A stretch of DNA of 64,000 nt from Comamonas endophytica (GTDB lineage Bacteria > Pseudomonadota > Gammaproteobacteria > Burkholderiales > Burkholderiaceae_C): assembly GCF_023634805.2 (NCBI RefSeq), contig NZ_CP106881.1, positions 868,001 to 932,000 of the forward strand, given 5' to 3'. The position numbers and the translations under genes were made by a program. The notes beneath the pieces were generated by a model. That model saw only the letters and a program-made list of their open reading frames with translations, had not been told where the DNA came from and did no database searches. This document shows positions 15,399-23,911 of this stretch, piece by piece; position 1 is the first letter of the stretch; the number at the start of each line of letters is the position of its first letter.

Positions 15399-17969
15399 AT
15401 GCTTGCCCTGCTGCGCACCTTTTCCCTGCAGGAGCTGCTGCACCACCCCTGGCGCACGGCAAGCGCCTTGCTGGCGGTGGTGCTGGGCGTGGCGCTGGGC
15501 TTTGCGGTGCACGTGATCAATGCATCGGCGCTCGACGAGTTCTCGCGCGCGGTGCGCAGCGTGCAGGGCCAGCCCGATCTGGAACTGCGCGCGATGCAGG
15601 GTGCGTTGCCCGAGCCGCTCTACGGCCTGGTGGCGCGCAATGCCGCGGTGGCGCGCGCCGCGCCCTGGCTCGAGGCTGCGGTGCAGGTGCAGCGGGGCGA
15701 GAGCACAGCGCCCGCGGTCACGCTGCGGCTGCTGGGCGGCGATGCGCTGCAGCTCGCTCCCATGGCACCGGCGCTGATGCCGCGGCTCTTCGAGGGCCAT
15801 GACCGGCTGGAGCTGTTTGCACCGGCCACGGTGTTCCTCAACGCTGCAGCGCTGCAGGCGCTGGGCTTGAGCGAAACCCAGGCCGCGGGCGCGCGGCTGG
15901 CGTTGCGGCCGCCCGCGCCCGCTTCAGGGGCAACGCTCCCATCGGTCGCGGTGCGCATTGCCGGCACGGTGGCGGCCAGCGGCCCGCCGCTGGCCATGAT
16001 GGATATCGGCGCGGCGCAGGAGCTGCTGCAGCGCTGGGGCGAGATCAGCCGCATCGATCTGCTGCTGGCGCCGGGCGCCGATGCCGATCGACTGCTGGCA
16101 CAGCTGCGCGCCGCGCCCGGCTGGCCGCCGGGCGTGCTGGCCAGCGTGCCGGGCAACGCGCAGCAGCGCGTGGCGCAGATGTCGCGCGCCTACCGCGTTA
16201 ACCTCACGGTGCTGGCGCTGGTGGCGCTGTTCACCGGCGCCTTCCTGGTGTTCTCGGTGCTGTCGCTGAGCGTGGCGCGGCGCGCGCCGCAGTTCGCGCT
16301 GCTGGCGGTGCTCGGGCTCACGGCGCGCCAGCGTCTGGCGCTGGTGCTGGCCGAATCGGCGCTGCTGGGCGTGCTGGGCAGCGTGGGCGGCATCGCGCTG
16401 GGCCTGGGCCTGGCGGCGCTGGCGCTGCGGCTGCTGGGCGGCGATCTGGGTGGCGGCTACTTTGGCGATGTGCAGCCCGCGCTGCAGTGGAGCGCGGGCG
16501 CGGCGCTGGCTTTTGCCGGCCTGGGGCTGGCCGCGACGCTGGCCGGTGGCTGGTGGCCCGCGCGCAGCGCGCAGCGGCTGCCCGCGGCGGCCACGCTCAA
16601 GGGCCTGGGCGCTCTGCAGATTCCCGAAGCCGGTGCGCGCCTGCCGTTGCTGCTGCTGGCCGCGAGCGCCGGGCTGGCGTGGCTGCCGCCCATTGCCGGA
16701 ATTCCGCTGGCGGCCTATGTCTCGGTGGCGCTGCTGCTGCTGGGCGGCATGGCCGCGCTGCCCTGGCTGCTGGGCCGGCTGCTGGCGCGCCTGCCCGCGT
16801 TCGCGCGCCAGCGCCCGCTGTGGCTGCTGGCCTTCGAGCGCGCGCGGCGCATGCGCGCCAGCGCCAGCGTGGCGGTGGGCGGCGTGGTCGCCAGCCTGAG
16901 CCTGGCCGTGGCGCTCACGGTGATGGTCGACAGCTTCCGCGGCTCGATGCTCGAATGGCTCGACACCGCGCTGCCCGCGCCGGCCTATGTGCGCGCCGCG
17001 GGCGGCACGTCGCAAGGCGATGCCGGGCTGCTCGATGCGCGCCTGCTGCAAGCCCTGCGCGCGCTGCCCGGCGTGGCGCGCGCCCAGCCGCAGCGCAATG
17101 CCAGCCTGGCGCTCGACGCCCGCCAGCCGGCGCTGGCGCTGCTGGTGCGTCCGCTCGAGGGCGCGCAGGCCCAGGCCTTGCCCTGGTTGTCGCCACCACT
17201 GCCCGTGCCGCCCGGCCTGATCAGCGTGCACGTCAGCGAAGCCGCGGCCCAGCTGTACGGACTGCAGCCGGGCCGGCGCTGGAGCGCGCTGCAGCCGGCC
17301 TTCCCGGTCCATGCCGAATTCTTCGTTGCCGGCATCTGGCGCGATTACGTGCGCCAGTTCGGCGCCGTGGCCATGGATACCGCGGACTGGCAGCGCCTCA
17401 CGGACGACACGCGCTTGACGGAAATCGCGCTTTGGCCGGAGCCCGGCACCGATCTGGCCGCGCTGCAGGCACGGATCCAGGCGCTGGCCCACGGTGCCGC
17501 GCCGCTGGAATGGGTCAGCAGCGCCGGCCTGCGCGAACGCTCGATGCGCATCTTCGACCGCAGCTTTGCCGTGACCTACTGGCTGCAGGCGGTGGCCATC
17601 GGCATCGGACTGTTCGGCATTGCCGCCAGCTTCAGCGCCCAGGTGCTGGCGCGGCGCAAGGAGTTCGGCCTGCTGGGGCACCTGGGGCTCACGCGGCGCC
17701 AGATCCTGGGGGTCGTGGCGGGAGAAGGCGCGGTCTGGAGCGCGCTGGGCGCGCTGGCCGGCACGGTGCTGGGCCTGGGCGTGGCGGTGATCCTGGTGCA
17801 TGTGGTCAACCCGCAGAGCTTCCACTGGACCATGGAGCTGCGCCTGCCCTGGCTGCGGCTGGCGCTTCTGGCGCTGGCCGTGACGGCCGCGGGCACGCTG
17901 GCTGCCTGGCTCGCGGGCCGCGCCGCAGCCGGGCGCGACGCGGTGCTGGCGGTAAAGGAAGACTGGTAA
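15399..17969 (+). CDS. FtsX/YbbP-type ABC transporter permease
   Basis: An 856-residue inner-membrane permease. The N-terminal helix (TASALLAVVLGVALGFAVHVI) is followed by a large periplasmic domain (about 45-265), a first FtsX block with three helices (about 270-400), a central pair of helices (about 440-500), a second periplasmic domain (about 545-730), and a second FtsX block (about 740-850). This double-FtsX layout is that of YbbP and other large lipoprotein/lipid-handling permeases. The ATG at 15399 gives MLALLRTFSLQEL; the first helix then sits as in relatives. Its likely ATPase is encoded at 14056-14745; the reversed hsp20 gene and 221 bases lie between them, so both must have their own transcription or read through the antisense gene. 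The substrate is unknown. Confidence 0.85.
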   Translation: MLALLRTFSLQELLHHPWRTASALLAVVLGVALGFAVHVINASALDEFSRAVRSVQGQPDLELRAMQGALPEPLYGLVARNAAVARAAPWLEAAVQVQRGESTAPAVTLRLLGGDALQLAPMAPALMPRLFEGHDRLELFAPATVFLNAAALQALGLSETQAAGARLALRPPAPASGATLPSVAVRIAGTVAASGPPLAMMDIGAAQELLQRWGEISRIDLLLAPGADADRLLAQLRAAPGWPPGVLASVPGNAQQRVAQMSRAYRVNLTVLALVALFTGAFLVFSVLSLSVARRAPQFALLAVLGLTARQRLALVLAESALLGVLGSVGGIALGLGLAALALRLLGGDLGGGYFGDVQPALQWSAGAALAFAGLGLAATLAGGWWPARSAQRLPAAATLKGLGALQIPEAGARLPLLLLAASAGLAWLPPIAGIPLAAYVSVALLLLGGMAALPWLLGRLLARLPAFARQRPLWLLAFERARRMRASASVAVGGVVASLSLAVALTVMVDSFRGSMLEWLDTALPAPAYVRAAGGTSQGDAGLLDARLLQALRALPGVARAQPQRNASLALDARQPALALLVRPLEGAQAQALPWLSPPLPVPPGLISVHVSEAAAQLYGLQPGRRWSALQPAFPVHAEFFVAGIWRDYVRQFGAVAMDTADWQRLTDDTRLTEIALWPEPGTDLAALQARIQALAHGAAPLEWVSSAGLRERSMRIFDRSFAVTYWLQAVAIGIGLFGIAASFSAQVLARRKEFGLLGHLGLTRRQILGVVAGEGAVWSALGALAGTVLGLGVAVILVHVVNPQSFHWTMELRLPWLRLALLALAVTAAGTLAAWLAGRAAAGRDAVLAVKEDW

Positions 17970-17974
17970 CGGAA

Positions 17975-18008
17975 GTTTCACGGCAGTGTCATGGAGGCCG
18001 GCTACAAA
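17975..18008 (+). promoter_or_regulatory. Candidate PhoB-dependent promoter
   Basis: GTTTCAC-GGCA-GTGTCAT (17975-17992) resembles the Pho box, two 7-base CTGTCAT-like units spaced 11 bases start to start; the second unit matches six of seven, the first four of seven. Ten bases later stands TACAAA (18003-18008), the right spacing for a -10 box in PhoB-activated promoters. The gene begins at 18039. Confidence 0.45.
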
Positions 18009-18038
18009 CCAGGCTTCCCTGTTCCTCCGGCTCTTCCC

Positions 18039-19964
18039 ATGGCTTCTTCCCTGCGTCTGCTGCCCCGTGCCCCCGCCCGCCTGTTTGCCCTGAGCGTCCT
18101 TGCCACCGCCCTGCTTGCCGCCTGCGGCGGCAGCGACGGGAACGACGAAGCGGTCGTGACACCGCCCCCCGTAGTGGTCACGCCGCCCGTGGCCGATCCG
18201 GCGCCCACGCCCGAAGCCACGCCCGCGACTGTGACGCTCGAGAAGATCGGCACCTACGCGACCGGCGAATTCGTCAAGAGCGCCGCCGAGATCACCGCCT
18301 ATGACGCCGCCAGCAAGCGCAGCTTCGTGGTCAATGCCCTGGCCGGCGCCGTCGACGTGCTGGACCTGAGCAACCCGGCATTGCCGGCCAAGGTCGGCCG
18401 CATCGAAGGCACGGCCGTGCTGGCCGGCGCCGAGATCAACAGCGTTGCCGTGCGCAACGGCGTCGTCGCCGTCGCCATGCAGGCGCCGGTGAAGACCGAC
18501 AAGGGCCGCATGGCGCTCTACAGCGCCAGCACGCTGGAGCTGATCGGTCAGGTTGAGGTCGGCGCGCTGCCCGACATGGTCACCTTCAGCCCCGACGGCC
18601 GCTACGTGCTGGTCGCCAACGAAGGCGAGCCCAGCGACGACTACCAGATCGATCCCGAAGGCTCGGTCAGCGTGGTCGACATCAGCGACCTGAAGAAGCC
18701 CGTGGCGCGCACTGCCGGCTTCACGCAGTTCAACGGCCAGGAAGCCGCCCTGCGCGCGCGCGGCGTGCGCATCTTCGGCCCCAACGCCACGGCCGCCAGG
18801 GACTTCGAGCCCGAGTACATCGCCGTCTCGGCCGACAGCCGCACCGCCTGGGTCACGCTGCAGGAGAACAACGCCTTGGCGCGCGTCGACCTGGCCTCGG
18901 CCAAGGTCATTTCGGTCACCGCGCTGGGCTACAAGGACAACAGCCTGGAAGCCAACGCGCTCGACATCCAGGACGAAGACGGCAAGCTCGACATCAGGAC
19001 CTGGGGCGGTCTGCGCAGCCTCTACATGCCCGACAGCATCGCCGCCTACTCCGCCGGCGGCAAGACCTACCTGGTGACGGCCAACGAGGGCGATGCGCGC
19101 GCCTGGGGCGAGGACAACGCCGACTATGTGAACGGCGACACGAGCAAGGGCTTCATGGAGGAATTCCGTGTCAAGCACCTCACCAACGCCAAGGGCTGGA
19201 GCGGTCGCAAGGGCGACGACCTGCCGGCGCACCTGAGCGCACTCGCCGCCGGCGGCCTGCTCAACCCCGCAACCTTCGCCTACTGCGGCGCCGCCCCCGG
19301 CACGCCCGGCAAGTGCCGCGACGACGACCAGCTCGGCCGCCTCAAGGTCACCTGGACCCAGGGCTACCAGCAAAACCCCGACGGCTCGCCCGTGCGCTAC
19401 ACCGCCGCCGGCCTGCCCAGCCCCACCGGCGACCGCATCATGTACGACAACCTGTATGCGTTCGGCGGCCGATCGTTCGCGATCTGGGACGAGGCCGGTG
19501 CCCTGGTCTGGGATTCGGGCGCAGCCATCGAGAAGTTCCTAGCCAGCGATGCCTGCAAGCTCGGCCGTGCGCGCGACATTCCCTGCAAGACCTGGTTCAA
19601 CACCGGCCACGACGAGACCGCGGCTTTCGACGCGCGCAGCAGCGCCAAGGGCCCCGAGCCCGAAGGCCTGACCGTCGGCAAGATCGGCGACAAGACCTTT
19701 GCCTTCGTCGGCCTCGAGCGCATGGGCGGCGTGCTGGTGTACGACATCACCAACCCGCGCGCACCGGTGCAGATGGATTACCTCAACACCCGCGAGAGCT
19801 GGGAACTCGACCCCGAGAAGAACCTCGACAAGGTCGGCGACCTGGGCCCCGAAGGCCTGCATTTCGTGCCTGCGGCGCAGTCGCCCAACGGCAAGCCGCT
19901 GCTGATCGTCGGCAACGAGGTCAGCGGCACCACGGCCGTGTTCCAGCTCAACATGACTTATTGA
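18039..19964 (+). CDS. Choice-of-anchor I family secreted lipoprotein (phosphatase-like beta-propeller)
   Basis: A 641-residue exported protein. The signal ends LLAACGG, giving a lipid-anchored cysteine near residue 29, followed by a Pro/Val/Thr-rich spacer (about 38-68). The body is a beta-propeller-like repeat protein: AVDVLDLSNPALPAKVGRI, LPDMVTFSPDGRYVLVANEGEPSDDY, FEPEYIAVSADSRTAWVTLQENNALARVDL and YLVTANEGDARAWGEDNADY. These motifs define the choice-of-anchor-I group, often annotated as alkaline-phosphatase-like, although no enzyme activity is proven for most. Acidic Asp/Glu loops suggest calcium binding. A possible Pho box just upstream would fit a phosphate-scavenging role. ATG 18039 is chosen because it starts the signal peptide. 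Confidence 0.8.
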   Translation: MASSLRLLPRAPARLFALSVLATALLAACGGSDGNDEAVVTPPPVVVTPPVADPAPTPEATPATVTLEKIGTYATGEFVKSAAEITAYDAASKRSFVVNALAGAVDVLDLSNPALPAKVGRIEGTAVLAGAEINSVAVRNGVVAVAMQAPVKTDKGRMALYSASTLELIGQVEVGALPDMVTFSPDGRYVLVANEGEPSDDYQIDPEGSVSVVDISDLKKPVARTAGFTQFNGQEAALRARGVRIFGPNATAARDFEPEYIAVSADSRTAWVTLQENNALARVDLASAKVISVTALGYKDNSLEANALDIQDEDGKLDIRTWGGLRSLYMPDSIAAYSAGGKTYLVTANEGDARAWGEDNADYVNGDTSKGFMEEFRVKHLTNAKGWSGRKGDDLPAHLSALAAGGLLNPATFAYCGAAPGTPGKCRDDDQLGRLKVTWTQGYQQNPDGSPVRYTAAGLPSPTGDRIMYDNLYAFGGRSFAIWDEAGALVWDSGAAIEKFLASDACKLGRARDIPCKTWFNTGHDETAAFDARSSAKGPEPEGLTVGKIGDKTFAFVGLERMGGVLVYDITNPRAPVQMDYLNTRESWELDPEKNLDKVGDLGPEGLHFVPAAQSPNGKPLLIVGNEVSGTTAVFQLNMTY

Positions 19965-19970
19965 GCTTGC

Positions 19971-20000
19971 GCGGCGTGCATACGCGCGGCGTGCATACGC
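19971..20000 (+). repeat. Two exact tandem copies of a 15-bp unit
   Basis: GCGGCGTGCATACGC occurs twice, back to back, between the stop of the choice-of-anchor gene and the start of the AttH/CrtC-like gene. Each unit contains GCGTGCATACGC, nearly its own reverse complement. It may be a pair of protein-binding sites or a small replication slip. Confidence 0.85.
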
Positions 20001-20016
20001 TACATTGGCAGGCGCC

Positions 20017-21147
20017 ATGTCCGCCTTCCGCCCGCCGCTCCTCGCTTCCCGCCGCCACTGGCTGACCCAGGCCGCGGCCGGTGGCGTCCTGTTGGCGCTG
20101 CCGGCCGCGGCCCTTGCACTGCCGCCGCGCACTTTCGCGTTTCCGCGCGACTTCGGCAGCCACCCCGAGTTGGGAACCGAGTGGTGGTACATCACCGGTC
20201 AGGTGCTGGCGCAGGGCCGGCTGCTGGGTTTCCAGCTGACCTTCTTCCGCACGCGCGTTCCCTCCACCCAGAACCTGCGATCGGCCTTTGCCGCGCGCCA
20301 GCTGGTCTTCGGCCACGCGGCGCTGACCGATGTCGCCGGCCGGCGCCAGCTGCATGCGCAGCACAGCGCGCGCGCCGGCATGGGACTGGCGCATGCGCGC
20401 GAGGGCGATACCGATGTGCAGCTCGGTTCCTGGTTCCTGCGCCGCACACCTGCGCCTTCCGGTACGGCCGCGCAGGCCAGCCGCTATGAGGCGCATCTCA
20501 CCAGCGACGGTTTCGTTCTCGATCTGCAATTGGCCACCACCCAGCCGGTGCTGCTGCAAGGCCAGGCCGGCCTCTCGCGCAAGGGGCCCGATGTCGCGCA
20601 GGCCAGCTATTACTACAGCCAGCCGCAACTGACGGTTGCCGGCCGCATCACGCTGGACGGCAAGGTGCTGACCATCGACAACGCACCCTCCAACCGCGCC
20701 TGGCTCGACCATGAAGCCAGCGATGCGTTGATGCATCCCGATGCCCAGGGGTGGGACTGGATCGGCATGAACCTGGACGACGGCAGCGCCCTCACCGCCT
20801 TTCGTTTGCGCCGGGCCGACGGGAGCAGTCTCTGGGCCGGGGGCTCCTGGCGCGCGCCTGGGCAGGTCGCGCGCATCTTCACCGAGCGCGAAGTCGTTTT
20901 CGCCCCCCACCGCTGGTGGACCAGTCCTGCCAGCGGGGCGCGCTATCCCGTGGAGTGGCGCATCACTACGCCAGTGGGTAGCTGGCTGGTTCAGGCTTTG
21001 CTCGATGCGCAGGAGTTGGACAGTCGTGCTTCGACCGGAACGATCTATTGGGAAGGGTTGTGCGATCTTCGCGAAACCTATAGCAACTCGCTGCGCGGGC
21101 GCGGGTATCTGGAGATGACGGGGTATGCGCAGAGGTTGAAGATTTAG
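20017..21147 (+). CDS. AttH/CrtC-like lipocalin-family exported protein
   Basis: A 376-residue protein related to the AttH and carotenoid 1,2-hydratase (CrtC) family, which has a double lipocalin-like fold. A signal with RRHWLTQAAAGGVLLALPAAALA suggests export, possibly by the Tat route. Family marks are FPRDFGSHPELGTEWWYITG at the mature N-terminus, GFQLTFFRTR, YYYSQPQL, SNRAWLDHEAS with the following GWDWIGMNLDDG, and YWEGLCDL near the end. Relatives next to ABC-type lipoprotein permeases are common, and such a permease lies about 2 kb upstream here, which hints at a lipid or hydrophobic-ligand job. Carotenoid genes are absent, so hydratase activity should not be assumed. The ATG at 20017 is favoured over a TTG at 20005. 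Confidence 0.8.
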   Translation: MSAFRPPLLASRRHWLTQAAAGGVLLALPAAALALPPRTFAFPRDFGSHPELGTEWWYITGQVLAQGRLLGFQLTFFRTRVPSTQNLRSAFAARQLVFGHAALTDVAGRRQLHAQHSARAGMGLAHAREGDTDVQLGSWFLRRTPAPSGTAAQASRYEAHLTSDGFVLDLQLATTQPVLLQGQAGLSRKGPDVAQASYYYSQPQLTVAGRITLDGKVLTIDNAPSNRAWLDHEASDALMHPDAQGWDWIGMNLDDGSALTAFRLRRADGSSLWAGGSWRAPGQVARIFTEREVVFAPHRWWTSPASGARYPVEWRITTPVGSWLVQALLDAQELDSRASTGTIYWEGLCDLRETYSNSLRGRGYLEMTGYAQRLKI

Positions 21148-21207
21148 GTTTTGGGGTTGAAGCTTCGCAATTTGCTTACTTCATGCCGCTGCCACAGGCC
21201 CAACTAC

Positions 21208-21845
21208 CTGCGACCCTGCGCTGCGCTCCGGGCAACCTGCCGTCCTCGGTCCCGGGCTGCACCGCGGAACTCGCTACGCGCCTACGGCGCTCCGCTCGGA
21301 CAACCGCGCTGAGTCAGTTGACAAAGCCTCCGTGTCCTTCGGCACTGCGGCCCAGCCCGGGCCCTGTGCGCGGCAGGCGCAGGCAGATGGGCGGGGTCCG
21401 GGGTTCGGGGTCCGGGAACCGGATAGCCTCTTTAGAGTTTTAGGGGGTGCCCTTTGCCGGGACGGGTCTCCCTACCGTTCGTGGTGAGCCTGTCGAACCA
21501 TGGACGGCCTGCTCTCAAAATTAGAGAGCGGGCCGTTCATCCTTCGACAAGCTCAGGACGAACGGTCTCTTGGACCTGCCAGAGCGAGTCAGAGATCAGG
21601 TAAATATCTCTCACGCCTCAAAGAAGCTACCCCGGACCCCGGACCCCGCCCTTCTGTCTGCGCCTGCGGCGCGCAGGGCCCGGGCTGGCGGGGGCGCCTA
21701 GCTAGGTGTGCCGAAGGACACACCTGCTTCGTAAACTGACTCACCGCAGTTGTTCGAGCGTAGCGGCGAAGCCGCGAAGCGAGTTCTGCGGTACAGCCCG
21801 GGACCGAGCACCGCAGGTTGCCCGGAGCGAAGCGGAGGGTCGCAG
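21208..21845. repeat. Nested long inverted repeat, gene-free, flanked by an 11-bp direct repeat
   Basis: The gap between two convergent genes (21148-21983, 836 bp) holds no credible gene but a large imperfect palindrome. The left arm (about 21208-21431) and right arm (about 21616-21845) are reverse complements over roughly 225 bp with scattered mismatches. Exact shared blocks include GCTCCGGGCAACCTGC, CTCGGTCCCGGGCTG, GTGTCCTTCGGCAC, CCAGCCCGGGCCCTG and GGGCGGGGTCCGGGGT. Inside lies a second inverted pair of 33-bp units (21475-21565) on almost the same centre. TTTGCTTACTT stands as a direct repeat outside both arms at 21171-21181 and 21877-21887. No transposase is encoded. It could be a non-autonomous mobile element, a fused REP-like array, or a very large bidirectional transcription stop. 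Confidence 0.85.
21475..21565. repeat. Inverted pair of the 33-bp dispersed repeat (copies 2 and 3)
   Basis: Copy 2 at 21475-21507 reads CCGTTCGTGGTGAGCCTGTC and on; copy 3 at 21533-21565 is the opposite orientation, CCGTTCATCCTTCGACAAGC and on. The short spacer adds GCTCTC aaaatta GAGAGC, so the whole 91 bases can fold as one hairpin in the middle of the larger palindrome. Confidence 0.9.
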
Positions 21846-21883
21846 ACAGCAGGGGCTAGGCGCCCCCGCCGATTCTTTTGCTT

Positions 21884-21909
21884 ACTTTTCTTGTGCGAGC
21901 AAGAAAAGT
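21884..21909. other. Hairpin ACTTTTCTTG / CAAGAAAAGT
   Basis: A perfect 10-bp inverted repeat with a 6-base loop lies at the livM side of the palindromic block. It overlaps the right copy of the 11-bp direct repeat. It is AT-rich and lacks the GC stem of a usual terminator, but it is the last structure before the livM stop and could end livM transcripts. Confidence 0.55.
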
Positions 21910-21983
21910 GAGTCGGCCGCCGGGCCGAGACCCGGCTCCTGCCCTCAGCGAAGACATGCTGTCAACACAACAACTCCCTTCAA

Positions 21984-22967
21984 TCAAACCTTCTTCCTCC
22001 CCAACCACGCATTGATCTCCCCCATGATCCCCCGCCGGAACGCCAGCACGCAGACCACGAAGATCAACCCGGTCACGATGGTCACCGACTCCCCCAGCGT
22101 ATTGAACCACTCGAACCCGGTGATACGCCCCAGGAAGGTCCCCAGCTCCCCGATCTTGTTCTCGATCAACACGACGACAGCCGAGCCAACCAGCGGTCCG
22201 GAAAGGGTCCCCAGCCCGCCCATCAAGGTCATCAGCACCACATGCCCCGAAGTGGTCCAATGCGCATCCGACAGCGTGGCAAAGCCCAGCACCACCGTCT
22301 TGAGCGACCCAGCCAAACCAGTGAGTGCCGCCGACAGCACGAACGCCAGCAGCTTGAACCGCGTGGTGTCATATCCCAGCGAAATCGCCCTGGGCTCGTT
22401 CTCCTTGATCGCCTTGAGCACCTGCCCGAAGGGCGAATGCACCGTGCGCACGATCAGCAGGAACGCCGCCACGACGATGACCAGCGCCACGTAATACATC
22501 GTCAGGTCGTTGGACAGATCGATCAGGCCAAACAGATTGCCGCGCGGCACGCCCTGCAGTCCGTCCTCGCCGCCGGTCTGGGGCATCTGCAGGCAGACGA
22601 AGAACACCATCTGCGCCAGCGCCAGCGTGATCATCGAGAAATAGATGCCCTGGCGGCGGATCGCCAGCCAGCCGAACAGCAGGCCCAGCAGCGCGCCGCC
22701 CAGCGTGCCCAGCAGCATGCCCAGCTCGGGCGACAGGCCCCAGACCTTCATGCCGTGGCCGGTGAGGTAGGCCGCCGTGCCGAGGAAGGCGGCATGGCCG
22801 AAGGACAGCAGGCCGACGTAGCCCAGCAGCAGATTGAAGGCCGCGGCAAACAGCGCGAAGCACATCAGCTTCATCACGAATACCGGGTAGGCGCCGGCAA
22901 ACGGCGCGACGATCAGGCCCAGCAGCAGCAGGCCATAGCCAATTCTTGCAAGAAGCTTGGTGTTCAT
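21984..22967 (-). CDS. livM: Branched-chain amino-acid type ABC transporter permease LivM
   Basis: A 327-residue inner-membrane permease, one half of the translocation pore. It has about nine hydrophobic segments. Family features seen are the NLLLGYVGLLSFGHAAFLG block, GIYFSMITLALAQM, the coupling-helix region FGQVLKAIKENEPRAISLGYD (the EAA-like loop that meets the ATPases) and GGLGTLSGPLVGSAVV. It is the last gene of the livG-F-K-H-M unit and starts 12 bases after livH ends. HAAT-family transporters carry leucine, isoleucine and valine but also amides, urea or aromatic acids, so the exact substrate is open. Confidence 0.93.
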   Translation of the reverse strand: MNTKLLARIGYGLLLLGLIVAPFAGAYPVFVMKLMCFALFAAAFNLLLGYVGLLSFGHAAFLGTAAYLTGHGMKVWGLSPELGMLLGTLGGALLGLLFGWLAIRRQGIYFSMITLALAQMVFFVCLQMPQTGGEDGLQGVPRGNLFGLIDLSNDLTMYYVALVIVVAAFLLIVRTVHSPFGQVLKAIKENEPRAISLGYDTTRFKLLAFVLSAALTGLAGSLKTVVLGFATLSDAHWTTSGHVVLMTLMGGLGTLSGPLVGSAVVVLIENKIGELGTFLGRITGFEWFNTLGESVTIVTGLIFVVCVLAFRRGIMGEINAWLGRKKV

Positions 22968-22979
22968 GTTCGTGGCCCC

Positions 22980-23864
22980 TTATTTTTCTTTGCCGAACAG
23001 GCCGGCGGGGCGGATCAGGAGAACGATGACCATGATGACGAACACCACGGTCGAGGAAGCCTGGGGATAGAAGACCTTGGTCAGGCCCTCGATCACGCCC
23101 AGAGCCAGCCCGGTGAGGATGGCGCCCATGATCGAGCCCATGCCGCCGATCACCACCACGGCAAACACCACGATGATCAGGTTCTGCCCCATCAGCGGCG
23201 TGACCTGGTACACCGGCGCCGCCAGCACGCCGGCAAAGGCCGCGAGCGCCGCGCCGAAGGCATAGGTCAGCGTGATCATCACCGGCACGTTGACGCCGAA
23301 GGCCTCGACCAGACGCGGGTTCTCGGTGCCGGCGCGCAGGTAGGCGCCCAGGCGCGTCTTCTCGATCACGAACCAGGTCGCCAGGCACACGGCGACGGAA
23401 GCCACGACCACCCAGGCGCGGTAGTTGGGCAGCATCATGAAGCCCAGGTCGGTGGCGCCATCGAGCAACTCGGGCGTGTCATAGCCCAGGCCCGACACGC
23501 CATAGACCGAGCGGAACAGGCCTTCGATCAGCAGCGACAGGCCCAGCGTCAGCAGCAGCCCGTAGAGATGGTCCAGACGGTAGATCCAGCGCAGCAGGAA
23601 GCGCTCGATCAGCACGCCCAGCAGCCCCACGATCAGCGGCGCCAGCACCAGCATCACCCAGTAGTTGACGCCGAAGTAGTTCATCGCCATCCAGGTGCTC
23701 ACGGCCCCCAGCATGAACAGCGCCCCATGTGCAAAATTGATCACGTTGAGCAGGCCGAAAATGACGGCCAGGCCCAGGCTCAGGATTGCATAGAACGAGC
23801 CGTTGACCAGCCCCAGCAGGAGCTGGCTCATCAGGCCCGGCAGAGAAACACCGAGAATTTCCAT
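22980..23864 (-). CDS. livH: Branched-chain amino-acid type ABC transporter permease LivH
   Basis: A 294-residue inner-membrane permease that pairs with LivM. Marks are LLLGLVNGSFYAILSLGLAVIFGLLNVINFAHG at the N-terminus, FLLRWIYRLDHLYGLLLTLGL, the cytoplasmic loop TRLGAYLRAGTENPRLVEAFGVNV, and VVIGGMGSIMGAILTGLALGVIEGL near the end. Length and order match the LivH family. It lies 140 bases downstream of the binding-protein gene; that gap contains a strong hairpin (23912-23995) that probably lowers permease expression relative to the binding protein. Confidence 0.93.
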   Translation of the reverse strand: MEILGVSLPGLMSQLLLGLVNGSFYAILSLGLAVIFGLLNVINFAHGALFMLGAVSTWMAMNYFGVNYWVMLVLAPLIVGLLGVLIERFLLRWIYRLDHLYGLLLTLGLSLLIEGLFRSVYGVSGLGYDTPELLDGATDLGFMMLPNYRAWVVVASVAVCLATWFVIEKTRLGAYLRAGTENPRLVEAFGVNVPVMITLTYAFGAALAAFAGVLAAPVYQVTPLMGQNLIIVVFAVVVIGGMGSIMGAILTGLALGVIEGLTKVFYPQASSTVVFVIMVIVLLIRPAGLFGKEK

Positions 23865-23911
23865 GGGGTATACGCGAAAGGGTGATGGGAGTGCAGACGC
23901 GGGAGCGACCT

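Noticed and set aside
20017..21147. Carotenoid hydratase as the function of the CrtC-like protein
   Set aside because: No carotenoid genes occur in the window and the AttH/CrtC fold is shared by many exported proteins of unknown role.
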